This document shows, piece by piece, positions 10,930 to 23,600 of a stretch of DNA of 51,417 bases (positions within the stretch are counted from its first letter, which is position 1; every line of letters begins with the position of its first letter). Source of the DNA: Trichinella spiralis (taxonomy: Eukaryota; Nematoda; Enoplea; Trichinellida; Trichinellidae); assembly GCA_000181795.3 (NCBI GenBank), contig CM012955.1:7261227-7312643 (forward strand), written 5' to 3'. A program made the position numbers and the translations under genes. The notes beneath the pieces were generated by a model. It saw nothing but the letters and a program-made list of their open reading frames with translations. It searched no databases and was not told the origin of the DNA.

Positions 10930-13636
10930 GTAAGTGATTGTAATCAAAGTTTGTTCATCTGTTTTAGAATTTTGCAATGCTGTCGCCTGATCCATTCAAT
11001 TCTAACGATCAATTGGTGAAATGCGAAAGCCCCTGCCCGAAAAACACTTCACAGACGGAAATCCGTGTTGAGCGAGTTTCTCATCAGTGGACGGTGAAAA
11101 ATTTTACTCACTGCTATCAAGAATATCTAGAATATTTTGTCCGTTTGCCACGTCCTGATGAAAGCTTAACGTGGTCGATCAAAATATATCCGAAAGGAAA
11201 TGGAGAAAATAATAAGGAATTTATTTTTCTGTGTCTCAATCGTGTCGTACCATTGCAGTCCAAGTTGAGCAAAATTGGATTTAAAAGTCGTTTTATCATG
11301 CGTAACGCTGAACGCAAGGAAATTGAAATGCGCGTACATCCAAGTCCAAGTCACTCAGATTATGTCTCATATATTAAACGTGATGTTCTTTATCCTCAAA
11401 TTTTGCCCCACGATATAATTATTGTTACTGTTGAAATCGACGTCGCAGTTGAAATTGTGACAACTAGCAATGAAGATAATTTTTCGGTAAATTCGTTTTT
11501 CTCGTAATTTTATTTCAAATATAAATTGTGTTTTACTTTCAGTATACAGATTCCATCAAACATTTTATTAACGACAGTGAGGCGATGTTGAAGAGTCACA
11601 CATTTTCGGATTTTGAAATTGAAGTCGGCGGTCGGATAATTCCTGCACATCGTTGCATGTTGGCCGCTAGGAGTACAGTGTTTGCAGCTATGTTAACTCA
11701 TCAGACTCATGAAACACAAATGGTAAGTGCTTGGATCAATAATAATAATACTATTAATCATTATTTTTGCTTCTCAATTTTTGACTTTATTCTGTGATTG
11801 TGTTAATTTTTCCTTTATTTTCAACGATGTACTACTAATTGTGCATAAGTAAATGCAAATTTCATCTAAGTTTAGAATGTTTAGTTAATTTGTTGTATTC
11901 ATCAGTTGGCTACTATGCAATACTTTATCTTGTAAATTGATCTTTTTTCAATCGATGAATGGTCAATAAGTGCATAATTGTTAACGCAAGCATAGCATGT
12001 TTGGATTTTACGATTCCAATTTTAAATTGTTTACTGTTGAATATTGTAATTATTGTTTCAACAAAGCAGAGTAATTAGTCATGATGCTTCAGTGTTAAAT
12101 TTCTGAAATTTATAACAAATTTGTATTAGATTAACTTCCTCCACTAACATCAGTTCATCATTTTGTGTGTACAGCAGATTATGGATTATGTTTTTGAATG
12201 ACTGCCGAGTTTTTCTTTTTATTAAAATATTTATTATTTAAATGTAAAATGTAATATCACATATTTTGTGATGTTTAATTTGCTGATGAAAGTGGTATAT
12301 CTGAAATGTTCAATGGAAATAGAAGGTAGGATTTTCAATAAATTGGATTTTTCTTTTCAACATGTAAAATGTGGTTTGATAGTGTTTTTGTTTTGTTACG
12401 AACGCGAAATTATACTCGTGACAACTGCGTTTGTTATTATTGTTGAAGTGAAGAGAATTTTTCTATTGTTTAATATTTTTTTTGAATTATTAAACAAATT
12501 TTTATTAATTAAACAATAGTAGCCATTTGTGTATATGCAATCAGTGTATCGTTGAAATGCTGACAGTTTGTTAAGTGGATTGAAGATTTTCATGTTCCTT
12601 GTGCATTTTGCGATCGGTGTAAATTAGTTTTTGTTAAAGTTTTTCAAATTTTCATAATTCTGAATAGTAATAAATAATAGTGAAAAGCTATCGAATTGTA
12701 ACTTGTGAATAGATTTTCCCGACTACGGTGAAACATGAGAATGAATTGGTTTTTGGAAAGGATGAGAAATAAATGAATATTAGTCATCTATGGCGAAAGA
12801 GTGAAATTGGTGAAGATTTGATTGACATGAATTGTTCTAGTAGAAGTTCATTGTCATTTTATTTTTGGAATTATTATTTAATAATTTCGTTTATTTTGAA
12901 CTGGTTTTTGTATGGTATACGACAAGGTCGACTGTAATAGAAGTGAGGTGGTTTTTGTTGTTGTGTTGTCATTTGAATGAAGAAAAATGTTCCTTATTAG
13001 TTGCAGAAATAGTTCAATGTTGGTTTGTGCATGAATTGGAATAATTGAACAATTTCTAGGTTAGTGTTCATTTTAGCAGATAGCAAGATGTTCGTTTATA
13101 ATTGAATCGTTTGATGTGAAAACATTGTCTATATTGTAATATTTAGTACAGTTCTGGTTTAGATGACAATTTGCAATTGTTGCATATCAGTAGAAATTTT
13201 CCACCTGCAATTTGATGCATAAAGATTTATTGAATTTTATTTTCAGGGTCGGCTCGTTATACCGGATTTTGATTTTGAAGTGATATCAGAATTGGTGCGT
13301 TTTATTTATACTGGCCGATGTCGTCGTTTGAAAGAGCTGAGTCATGATTTGCTGGTAGTTGCCGACAAATATCGGGTTTTGGATTTGAAAATACGTTGCG
13401 AACGGGTATTGGCTAATTCGTTGACTGTTGAAAATGCTTGCGATTTGCTTGTCATTGCGGACACCCATTCGGCAAGTTATTTGAAAGAAAAAGCGCTGGA
13501 TTTCATGCATCAGAATGTCAGCCAGATAACAACTACCCAAGGTTGGACGTTGTTGTTGAATCAACGTCAAGAATTGGTCACCGAAGTTGTGCAAAGTTTT
13601 GGAAAAGTATCGAAGAGAAAATCTGTAGGCTTATAA
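10912..13636 (+). CDS. MATH-BTB protein (SPOP/BATH-type Cul3 ubiquitin ligase adaptor)
   Basis: MATH-BTB proteins bring substrates, bound by the MATH domain, to Cullin-3 E3 ligases through the BTB domain. The firm coding exons are 10977-11486, 11543-11722 and 13247-13636, giving 359 aa from ATG 10977. MATH spans about residues 35-165 (HQWTVKNFTH, LTWSIKIYPKGNGENNKEF, FLCLNRVV). BTB spans about 187-290 (FSDFEIEVGGRIIPAHRCML, FAAMLTHQ, then after the intron VIPDFDFEVISELVRFIYTG). A C-terminal BACK-like helical part follows (CDLLVIADTHSASYLKEKAL). It resembles the C. elegans BATH-42/43 group. An in-frame upstream mini exon (ATG at 10912, MTKFCI) could be joined through a 38-nt GT-AG intron, adding 9 residues; otherwise GTTTTAG at 10961-10967 is an SL acceptor. 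The last intron is 1.5 kb. AATAAA lies at 13693-13698. Confidence 0.92.
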
Positions 13637-14179
13637 GGACAGAGCTGAGGAAGAGAGAAGGGAATTGGGAAAATTGAATTTTTCATTTTTCCAATAAAAG
13701 AAGAACTGATGCAAAATATGTACATTTCTATTCATTTTTGCTTATTTTAAATTTATATTTTTATTAATATTTTGTGTACATTTTTGCATCAGTAATCGAA
13801 CCTTCGAACTTCATCACTGTGGATAACAAATAATAAAACAAAATTTCATCAAATATAGTATTTATCGATTTAATACAACAATTTGATGTTTATCTTTTTC
13901 CAAGTACAGTGTACTTGAAATTATATATTTATAGCAAAAAATTAAAAATTATCGAAAAATTCCAGAAATTTCAATTTCCAGAAAAAATACATCCAAAAGT
14001 GATAATTAATTTTTGTCGATTTCAAATTGTCGAAATTGTTTTTAGATTTACATAAAAAGGAAATGTTGAACTTGATTTTCAATATTGTAAAAGTTACCGC
14101 AGTTTAGAATTTTGCAAGTGAAAACCAGAAAGAAAAAAGGAAAGAAATTCACCATCGGAACAGGGATAGAAATTTGAAA
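13637..14179. other. Spacer between MATH-BTB and DSCC1 genes
   Basis: This 540-bp spacer holds the AATAAA polyadenylation hexamer of the upstream gene at 13693-13698 and several acceptor-like sites for the downstream gene, such as TTTTTAG near 14046 and TTACCGCAG then TTTAG near 14105. The close same-strand arrangement would suit an operon-like pair, but no outron or intercistronic motif proves it. Confidence 0.4.
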
Positions 14180-15799
14180 ATGAGTGACGAAGAAATTGAC
14201 AATATTTTGGCAAATTTTAAGGATGTTAAAGAGAATATGATGGAATTGTGGAAAGAAGAAATTGCTTCGGCGAGAATGCAAAAATTGAAATTATCCCAAC
14301 CTTACCGGCCGCAATCGTACAAGCTTGTTGAACTTCCGGAAAATCTACTCGCTCAAGTGAAATCGGGTCAAAAGTATAAACAGATTGTTTTTCTTTTTGA
14401 TTTCAATTATTAATAATTATTGTTTTTTTGTTTTATTTTATTAATTTTTGAAAAATTCAGATTGTACATTCGAGGTAAACCTTCCGACAAGGCTTACATT
14501 TCCGCGTCGAACGAAACGTACGAACTTGTCGAACGGAATCACGCGGGCTCTTCGACATTTTTAATTTGTGAAAATCTTCAAGTTCCAACTTGCAAGCAAA
14601 ATGATGAACAACAACCGCAAGATTCAACAGTAACACGAAACTGTTGGACATTTAGAATGCAATAATTAACGGTTTTCATTTTGTTTTTGTTTCAGATTTG
14701 TACAATGATTTCGAGTATATTAACTACAAATTATTGTTACGTTCCGTGCGGCAAAATGATCAGACATCTTCTTAATGATGACATTTACGACGGTTTGGGC
14801 AAATCGACTTCGAAACAGCAGGTAATTTATTTATGCTGATATTAATTGTACGATTGCAAAAATTTTCTCTACCACCACCTCATAATTAAAGTGGACCGTG
14901 GACAAATTGTTGTTGGCAATTCCATCGAATGAGCAACAACTGTGCGACGCTTTGAAGCAATTGCATGTGTGCGAAATTGACGGTAATAAATTTGAGTCGA
15001 AGAATGGTGAATTTATAATAATTGAGAAGATATTTTTCAGGTTTTTTGCGACTTTTGAGTGTCAATTATTTGATCAATCTTACCGACAGAATTGTACGTG
15101 AAATTCGGGCGAACAACTTGAATACGATTAGCGTTGAAGAAGCGGCCGCAGATTTGGAAGAATTGGGCTTGATTTCGGTTATTGAAAGTTGGTTCAAATG
15201 GTTCACCGTGGCAAATGACGATGGTCAGGGTTGGCATCTGAATGAAAAAGAAATTTCTCGTCTGTACGCAGAAGGTTTGCTTTCTACCGTTGAAAGTGTA
15301 AGTTGTTGTTTCATCGTTTGCAATAATTTCAAATCTACGCTGTATACGTGTAATTCACAATAATCTGTTGAATAATCGATGAATAATTTTTCTTCTTTTT
15401 TATTCAATTTTAGATGGAATTGAAACAATTTTTGGATGCGTGGAAAGAGAGTGTTCCTGTTGAAATTGAGACACAACCCAGTTATCTTTATGGTATTGCA
15501 CTAATCAGAGACAACACTTCACCAGAAGTGATCGAATATTTCCCTTCGTATGATTTGCCGGCCGACAGAAATGAACAAATTAAACTTATGTTTGAAAAGA
15601 AACGAATTTGGAAATTGGAACAACTTCGTCCCTATTTTCCGTAATTTTTAAATTAATTTATTCATTCATTTACTGTTTATTTGGGTTTTTTTATTTCCAC
15701 AGAACTAACAATGACGCCCAAATACACGCCATTTTGGAAAAACATTGCCGCTGTTATAACGATGATGGTGTCACATATTTTGCCCGAAGACATGCATAA
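14180..15799 (+). CDS. DSCC1: Sister chromatid cohesion protein Dcc1 (DSCC1)
   Basis: Dcc1 joins Ctf8 and Ctf18 with the small RFC subunits in the alternative clamp loader that acts on PCNA and supports cohesion in S phase. The model has seven exons: 14180-14373, 14461-14629, 14696-14821, 14892-14982, 15041-15297, 15414-15640 and 15703-15799, all in phase, giving 386 aa (human is about 393). Family features in order: YKLVELPENLLAQVKSGQ then LYIRGKPSDKAYISASNETY (residues about 47-85), GKMIRHLLNDDIYDG (about 142-156), EQQLCDALKQLHVCEIDG (about 175-194), then the winged-helix C-terminal half with VIESWFKWFTV, QFLDAWKESVP and a conserved end GVTYFARR. Exon 3 also has an alternative open frame that looks vaguely Dcc1-like, but the phase-0 donor selects the frame used here. 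It is probably nuclear. Confidence 0.93.
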
Positions 15800-18700
15800 C
15801 TCTTTTACATGGTTGGTTTGTTCAACTGTTCACAACATTTACTGTTGCACAGTTGTGCGGTTATTTCTATTCTTTATTTTTGTTTATTCCAATTGGTCAT
15901 TGGAAATGTTGTACAAGCAGTCGAAAAAATTCCATTTTTCATATAAATTATTTGTAAGTGGTACTGTACAATATTAATGATTAAGTATTATTATTAATAA
16001 TAATGAATGTGGTTTTTCAGCATTCGCTTATTGACGTTGGTGGAATGTGAATTAATTAAATAATTGCAAATTGTTCAACTCATCTTATCGTCATTTGCTG
16101 TATAATTATTATTGAAATATTGAAAACGTATTATTTTCTTATTACCGAAACAGCAAATGTTGGAAAGCTTCAATTTAGCTAAAATGAAATTGATTTATTT
16201 GCAAGCATTTTAATGCGCTGCACATGTATGTCGGTTTTACACGATGTCCACAGTGATAAATTTATTCTGAATTAGCTGAATGAATTTCAGTGAAGTTTTC
16301 GCATCGTTTGCTGCTGTCGTCGGAAACTTTAAACGTAAGAAAATTTTTTCTCTTCGAAATTATTGTAATGTTTTTTTTTCAATTGAGTATCATATTGGGT
16401 ACAGTTAGTTTTGGTTTTTCTGTCAATTCGCGGATATTTTAATGTTTAAATGTTTATAAAATGTAGTTTCTAGTTTAGTTGTTTCTCGTGAAGAATGAAA
16501 ATTCAACGAACATTTCATATTAGTGAAATTGTTAATACAAAAATTATTCAACTGACATTGTAAGAGTTCAAATTTTAACTAGATCGATTAGTTCGTTTTA
16601 TAATTTTTATTGCATTTTAAAATTTACATAACAATTTCCATTTTTGAGTTCTAATTAAACTTATTTCGCGTAAGATCCATTTTGCAATAATTCTATATAA
16701 TTCATCGAGCAGGTTAATGCTTTATAATTGTATTCATTTAATATAAGTGAATGCATTAATGTTTTTTTTTCAATTTAATTAATTGGAAATATAAATTAAC
16801 TTTGATAATTACTTAATGATAAATTGTTAACAGAATCAACGTGTACAATTATCAGTATTGCAGTGTGGAATGTTGATGATATTTAATGATTATTTTCATT
16901 TTAATATTTGCAATAAATAAATAAATAAATAAATAAATGACGATGACGCACTTTTTGGCTATTAGTTCATAAATTCGAGTAGGGAGCTGTCCGATTTGAG
17001 AAAGTTTTATGATAAATGTTGTTTGCCTATTTATGTAATCCTCCTTATCTTTTGATTGGATGTTTCCATGACGACTGATAAGGTAGACAATTATGACTTT
17101 TCCGGCTTTTTGCGTCCCATTCAATTCAGCAAACGTTGACGTTTGGCTGCATTAAATAAAGGCATCGAACGTCGGTTGCAATGGGATTTGTGGATGAAAT
17201 GAACGACGGAAGTAGGATTTCCTTTATTTTATTTCTGACGAATCAGCAAAGGCGTTGATTCGATCGCAAACCTGCGCACCAGTCGTCACGTTGTTAATCA
17301 GGCAATAATTTCACCTTTTCCATAATTACTTTGCTTATTGATTGAAAATGAACAGTCAAAATGAACATTTTAATCAGTCCAGCATTATATACGGGCCCTT
17401 TAACGTTTCAATAGCTTTGTGTCTATCATCATCAGGTAAGCAGCACTGATATCCGGAATTATCATTTTCTCTTTCTGTTTTGTTTCTTTTATTTCGCAAA
17501 TTGTATAAATTATTATCCCATTTTCTGGGAAATACAAAATGTGAGACTTTAACCTTTTTCATTTGGATTTGTTGAACAAAAGTTTTCCTTTCACAAGTGA
17601 TAATAAATGATTTCGTCAGTGTTTAGGTGATTGTAATATTTATGGAAGAGAGAAAAAGAGGAGAAATTATTATTATTATTAACTGATACGTTTGTGAATT
17701 GATTTGTTCAGGTTGCTAAATTTTTAAGCAAAAAATAAGTAGAAACAACCACATACTAGCTTCAGTTTTATGAACAACAGAAATCATTGTTGTTCAAGGG
17801 TATAATTTAAAAAAAAAGAAGGAAAAAATTACCCAAGAATTACCAATGAATAGATAATTTTCGATATATGTATATATATATATTAAATTTTGAGAAAAGT
17901 CTCACTATGAATTATGGATTTTGGTAACTTGCTTTTGTATTTGATTATTTTTTTATCTTCTCTTTTTTTGAAAATCCAACAATATTTCGAACGATATTTC
18001 GTTTTATGCTTGATGGATGATACATAACAACATCTGTACAGACGTTGTTGTTGGAATGATCGATAGCAAAAAAAAGGAAAAATGAGTTGAAGTTTGAATA
18101 TGAATTTCATGTTCATACATTCATCTTCTTTTGTTATTTAATACTGTTGATTTATTAATGAATTCTCTGTTTAATAGACAAAGAGAAACTGTTCACATAA
18201 TGTTTATTGTAAAGCTCAAGGAATATTTCAAATTTTCTTGTTTTTTTTTCTCCCCCTCTCTCTTCTCTTCATTATGTTAATTTCACATCAACCGAGTGAC
18301 AATTTGTGTCCAATGATCAGTTGGTTGTGTTAGCATGTTGTTTGTTATTGGGATTTTGCAATCGAATGTGTTAGCTTGTTGAACACATAATACAATTTGT
18401 CTGTCGAATTAATGCTGGTTGAAATTTTGGAAAATGCCTCGCTTGACAATTTCATCCATCACTGCATCAGTAATCACCGGGGCTCTATCTATTTGGGGCG
18501 GAAATCGAATCCTTTTCAACGTCACTTGCACGTGTCTGATTCAATTACACTTTCTTTGACTGTGTTCAAAAAACCATAACTTTTCATTTATTCTGCTATG
18601 CCAATATTGTCTAGCTGTTGTGGTTTTTTTCATTAGGACGTTGAGGAAATAATCTTCTCTATTCATTAATTATTTGACAGTATTTTTTTTACCTCAGACA

Positions 18701-20642
18701 CCTGAGCATCACTTTCACCATTCTTGACGTCACTTTATTAAAAACGAGCTCAAACACTTCCAATAGCATTTTTCATTAATTGGCTTTTGAATACGTATAT
18801 ATAATTTTTCAATTAGAATAACTTTTTACATTATTTTTGCACGGCAGTTGCATGGAAAATTATTGATTGCATTTTGTATATGAACAGAAATAATGATATT
18901 ACAGTTTTCATTCTATTATGGATCATCCGCGTGAAATTATACGCACACAGACAAACAAACACCCATAGACATCGACATGCGCAGACAGACATGCAGACAG
19001 AATAACTTCCTGCAGTGCTGTTCCATAGATCAATTATATTATTAATTAGTTTTCTTTATTCGCATTCAATCAAACGTATCACATTATGCATGCAAATTTA
19101 CGTTGCGTAAATAAATACAATTTATCAACAGTAGCCAAACTTTTATATGCTTTAAATTAAGACTGTTAAATTAATGTGATTAATTGTATAATTTGTTTTA
19201 CTGTTCATCAAAGCTGAATAATATTGTCTATAAAAGTGTAGCTTGAAAAATTATTGTATAATTAATTCGATCAAATGGACAAATTCAACAGTTCGAAAAA
19301 GCACACGCAGTAATATATTGATATCGAAGTGTAGCACGATCATCTAAATTTGGCGATTCATACTTTTATTAGCATCTTTTTTACATTCAACCTCAAATGT
19401 TGCTAAAAGTTTTTTACTTTTTTATGAACCGATTTTCATCGATTCAATTTTAATTTTTCATAAAATTTATTTTCTATAGTTAATTTTAAAAATTCATTCA
19501 AATAAATTATTAGATTATTATTTGTGCACAAAATTGGTTTCCTTTTTATATGCAAAGTATCATATAAAATCACTTTGTGAATAGAATCATGAAAAATGGC
19601 GATAACGTTTGATTTATTTGCTTACAATTGATATTATTTAAATTCGTCATTCTGTCTTTTTATATTAATTCTATCAATATCAAGCGTACCAATTGATTGG
19701 CCAACTGAACATTTTGTTCTTTCACATACAGTTCAGAAAATTATCATCTAATTGCCAAATGACATTTGAAATGTTTTCTAAAAATTACACTTGATAAAAT
19801 ATTGCAATTTCATCGTTTCATTTGAAAATATGCATTTTTATTTACCAAAAAAGAAAGATAAACTCATTTGCATGTTGAACATTTTAAAAATGCTCATAAA
19901 GGTAATGAACATTTGCCAAAATGAATTAATAGCACGTTTTCCACCGTCTGCTTAATTTAAATTGGCTCGGCATGCTCGACCGGACTATTTATTATTAATA
20001 GAATGAACTCCAAGCGTGCACATCAAATGAAAAAGTAATATAACGTCAGAGAATTAGAAATATCTATTTTTAATGATCTGTCAGACAAGAAAAAAAAGAA
20101 AGAATGAAAAATATGAATTCATTTTCAATAGCTTTGCAAAAAACAATCTACTTTTCAATATGCTAAAAAACTCAATAATTATTTTAGTGTAGAAAGAAAT
20201 TTTTATAAAATGAAATATTCAAATGTTTACAGTTTTATTATTTTTCGTGTTTACAGATAATGAACAACTGGCAATGATTAATAATATTATCAATAACTGG
20301 TGCTGAGGATGGTGAAAGTGAAAAGATAACTTTAATAGAAGCACCGATGTTTACTAGTAATGCAAAGAAATGATCCAAACTTCACTGAAGCGTTTTTTTT
20401 TGAATATACAATTTCTTATTTTAGAAACATTTAAAATATACCATTTTTTAAAGGAAATATTTTACTTTTTTTAAGCTATAAAATCGTTGCACTCAATAAA
20501 ATAGCTCATTTATTATTATTATTATTATTATTGAAAGCAGAAGTGAGAAATGCAAACAAAGAAATGCCAATTATGAAAATAATTTTCAGTTCAATTCAAT
20601 GCATATTGGCTTTTGATATTGGAATAATCGAATTGGAATACA
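15800..20642. other. 4.8-kb gene-poor region
   Basis: No gene is recognised. Simple repeats include AAAT/AATA units at 16912-16938 and ATT units at 20514-20534. Two slightly GC-richer islands stand out: 17100-17300, which contains the inverted repeat CGAATCA/TGATTCG at 17239-17262, and 18400-18580, which has a plus frame (open to 18579) of unclear meaning. The last 60 bases contain an acceptor-like TTTTCAG ending near 20590 that probably serves the DCX-PLAT gene. It is followed by a five-codon upstream ORF before the main ATG. Confidence 0.45.
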
Positions 20643-23600
20643 ATGAATGGTGACGTGAATCAAAAATTTTTGACCGTAGAAAATGGTCGAAAGCAGGCAA
20701 CATCAATTGAAAAGAAAAGTCTCAACTATTCCACGAGAACAGTGTTTTTTCACAAAGATGGCGATAAGTATTTTCAGGTACGTTGTTGTTTAATTGCAAT
20801 TGCAAAGAATTACAGTAATATTGAAAATTGATTTTACTTTATTTTAAATAATTGAACATTCCATGACAATGCTTGAGTGAAATATTTATTATCTGTTTCT
20901 AGGCTGTCAAAATACCTGTGTCAAAGGCAAGGTATCGAACAATAGAAGCACTTTTGGATGATTTGTCCAAAAAAGTGCCCCTGCATTTTGGTGTCCGTCG
21001 ATTGTTTACACCAAAAGGGAGAGATGAAATCAAAGATATTGATCAGTTGAAAAATTATGGAAAGTAAAAAATGCATTTTTTCGATCTCATATATGATATT
21101 TTCATTTTCATTTCATTCATATTGTTATTTAAAAATTTCTACAGCTACATTTGCGCTTCAAATCGAAAAGTTCATGCATTGAAACTGCGCTGTCAACCAG
21201 GTGATGCTTTGAATCGACAAGCGGCAAACAAATCCAAAGCAACTGATGGCAGATGCTCATGGGTAATTTTTTTCGAATATCAGTACCATTTCGTTGGAAA
21301 TTTGAATATTTCCATTTATTCTTTATTTAGGAAGCATCCAGCTCTACACTGGTTGAAGATTCTGCAGAAAATCATCGTCAGATAAAATTACACAATGAAA
21401 TTATTCAACCAAAAATAAAACAAGTAAGCTCGACTGCATTCTGTTATTTAATTCACTAAAAAAGGATTATTTGATCAAAAGTTCGTGTTTTTTTTACTTA
21501 TAATAATTTTTTGTTTTTATTCATAGGTAGATTTTATTTTAAATTGTTCTCCTGGTCGACATTACACTATGCGTTTCAAAATGAACAATTGTTTATTATC
21601 GTTTGATGAAATACTGCGAAATTTGTCCGATGCGTTCCAAGTTGGTATTGCAAAATTGTACACAACCAAAGGTTCAAGGGTGAATGAACATTTCAATTTC
21701 ACTGTGCACTTCAATAATAATTAGCATGATCCGTTTCAGATAATTCGCTGTGAGGATATTTTAAATGGTCCCCATCAACTCATAGCTTGCAAAAAATATG
21801 AACGACCTACAGTTAAAGATGCTGGCAAACTGCCGTTGATTAATTTTGGTAAACCAGTGCTAACAGTGGATTTTCTGCAACGAATTCAAATCTGTATTAA
21901 TATATTTCTATAATTTGTAGGAAAAACTACAAAGGGTGTGTCGAATGGCAAGCCAAAAGAAACGGTGTGCCATAGTTCTCTCCCGACGTTGCCTATAACA
22001 ATGGATATACATTCGAGGAAAGAAAACTCTGATATTGCACAAGCTGTTTTATTAGAAAAATCAGACGAATTGCACAGGAAGGATAGTGCAAGAAATCTAA
22101 AGAGTATATATTTTAGATTTTAATTTTTAACATAAAATGTCTTTTGTTAAGGTGCTTCAACATCAGATCTTTGTGATCAGATTCATCAAGAATTGGAACA
22201 AGGATCGTCATTGACAAAACTTTCCCGAAAGCAAGATCGCAACAAAGGTAAACACTGTGACTATTTCAAATTATATTTTCTTTTCTCATATATAACGTGA
22301 TGTTTTATAAAACCAATCGAACAGTAAAAAATAAATTGCATCCTGAACTTGCTTAATTTATATTTTGTATTTAGAATGCGTATACGAGATTATTGTTTGT
22401 ACTGGCAATCGATGGGCTGCAGATATGGACTCTGATCTGTATATAATTCTTTATGGAGTAGACGCTCGTTCAGAAAAACTTTGGCTAAAGCAAAGTTTGA
22501 ACGATCCAAAATTTCAGCAAAATCAGGTACGTTTCAAGCAGTGTTGGAGATTGAAAACTTTTAACATATGCTATGCCCATTTTTTGTTGAAATTCTACAT
22601 TGAAGGCTGATTTTTTCGAAATTTGGTGTCCCTATGTTGGAGAATTGAAAAAAATTACTGTTGGCCACAATGAAACAGGATATGGTATTTTTCCATTACT
22701 TTATTTAACTGTGATTACAAAGCATATGTCATTTCAAGGCGGGGGTATATTTATCGATCGTATTTCAATCACTGAACCGAACATCGATGGGCTGTATTAT
22801 ACATTTCCATGCTCCAAATGGTTTGACGTTGGTCAGGTAGATGGAAAAATAGAACGTCAGCTCAAGTGTACTGGTAAGCTAAAAAATGTTGCAAATACCT
22901 TTCATGGTTACATTTGAAACAAGTTCAACAGTGTTGTTGAAGGTTACTGTGCTTTGAATTCACGATTAAGGCAATATGAGCAAAAACGAGATGAATATTC
23001 ATCAGGTATAAAGAATGATAATTTGACATTCGTGCGTATTTCATTGTCATTTATTTAGAAAATCAATGGAAGCTTTACATTAAATTCAACAAAATATCGT
23101 CAACTGCTGAAAATTCTCCTGAACTGCATGTTTTTGCATACAGCAGCGTAGGAAAATCTCGTTCAAATTATATGCAACAACGGAAGTTAATTAAGGCAAC
23201 CAGTGAAGAAGCGGTATGCTGTGATTCAGGGAAATTATTTGAAAAGCACTTCCAAGATAATTTTAGATTTTTTTCAATGAAGTTGGGAGAATTTATAAAA
23301 TTCGAATTGAAGTTGACTGTCATTCGCCTGATTCTGAGGATTTTGCTGTTTACATCGAATCGATGGAGTTGGTGCAAAAGTGTTCCGGTGATCGACGTCA
23401 CATCACTTGTCGTTCTTGGTGTCGTCTGAGTGAATCTGTTAATCAGAAATCTTCTACACTTCAACTTTTTCGAGAATTTCCCATTGTCGATTTGAAAAGT
23501 GATCTACTTCCAGGTATTTACATATATGTAAATTAATTTTATTTGTTTATATTTCTTTTTCGTCTTACGTAGTTGAAATATAGCAAGTTAGTAATCTGAC

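Noticed and set aside
14696-14800. Alternative frame in DSCC1 exon 3 that looks like a frameshifted Dcc1 segment
   Set aside because: The phase-0 GTAACA donor of exon 2 reads the other frame, which stays open to the exon end and continues in phase with the clear downstream Dcc1 exons, so no frameshift is needed.
18397-18579. 60-codon plus frame in a GC-richer patch
   Set aside because: No family resemblance, weak start and no splice context; mentioned only as part of the spacer.
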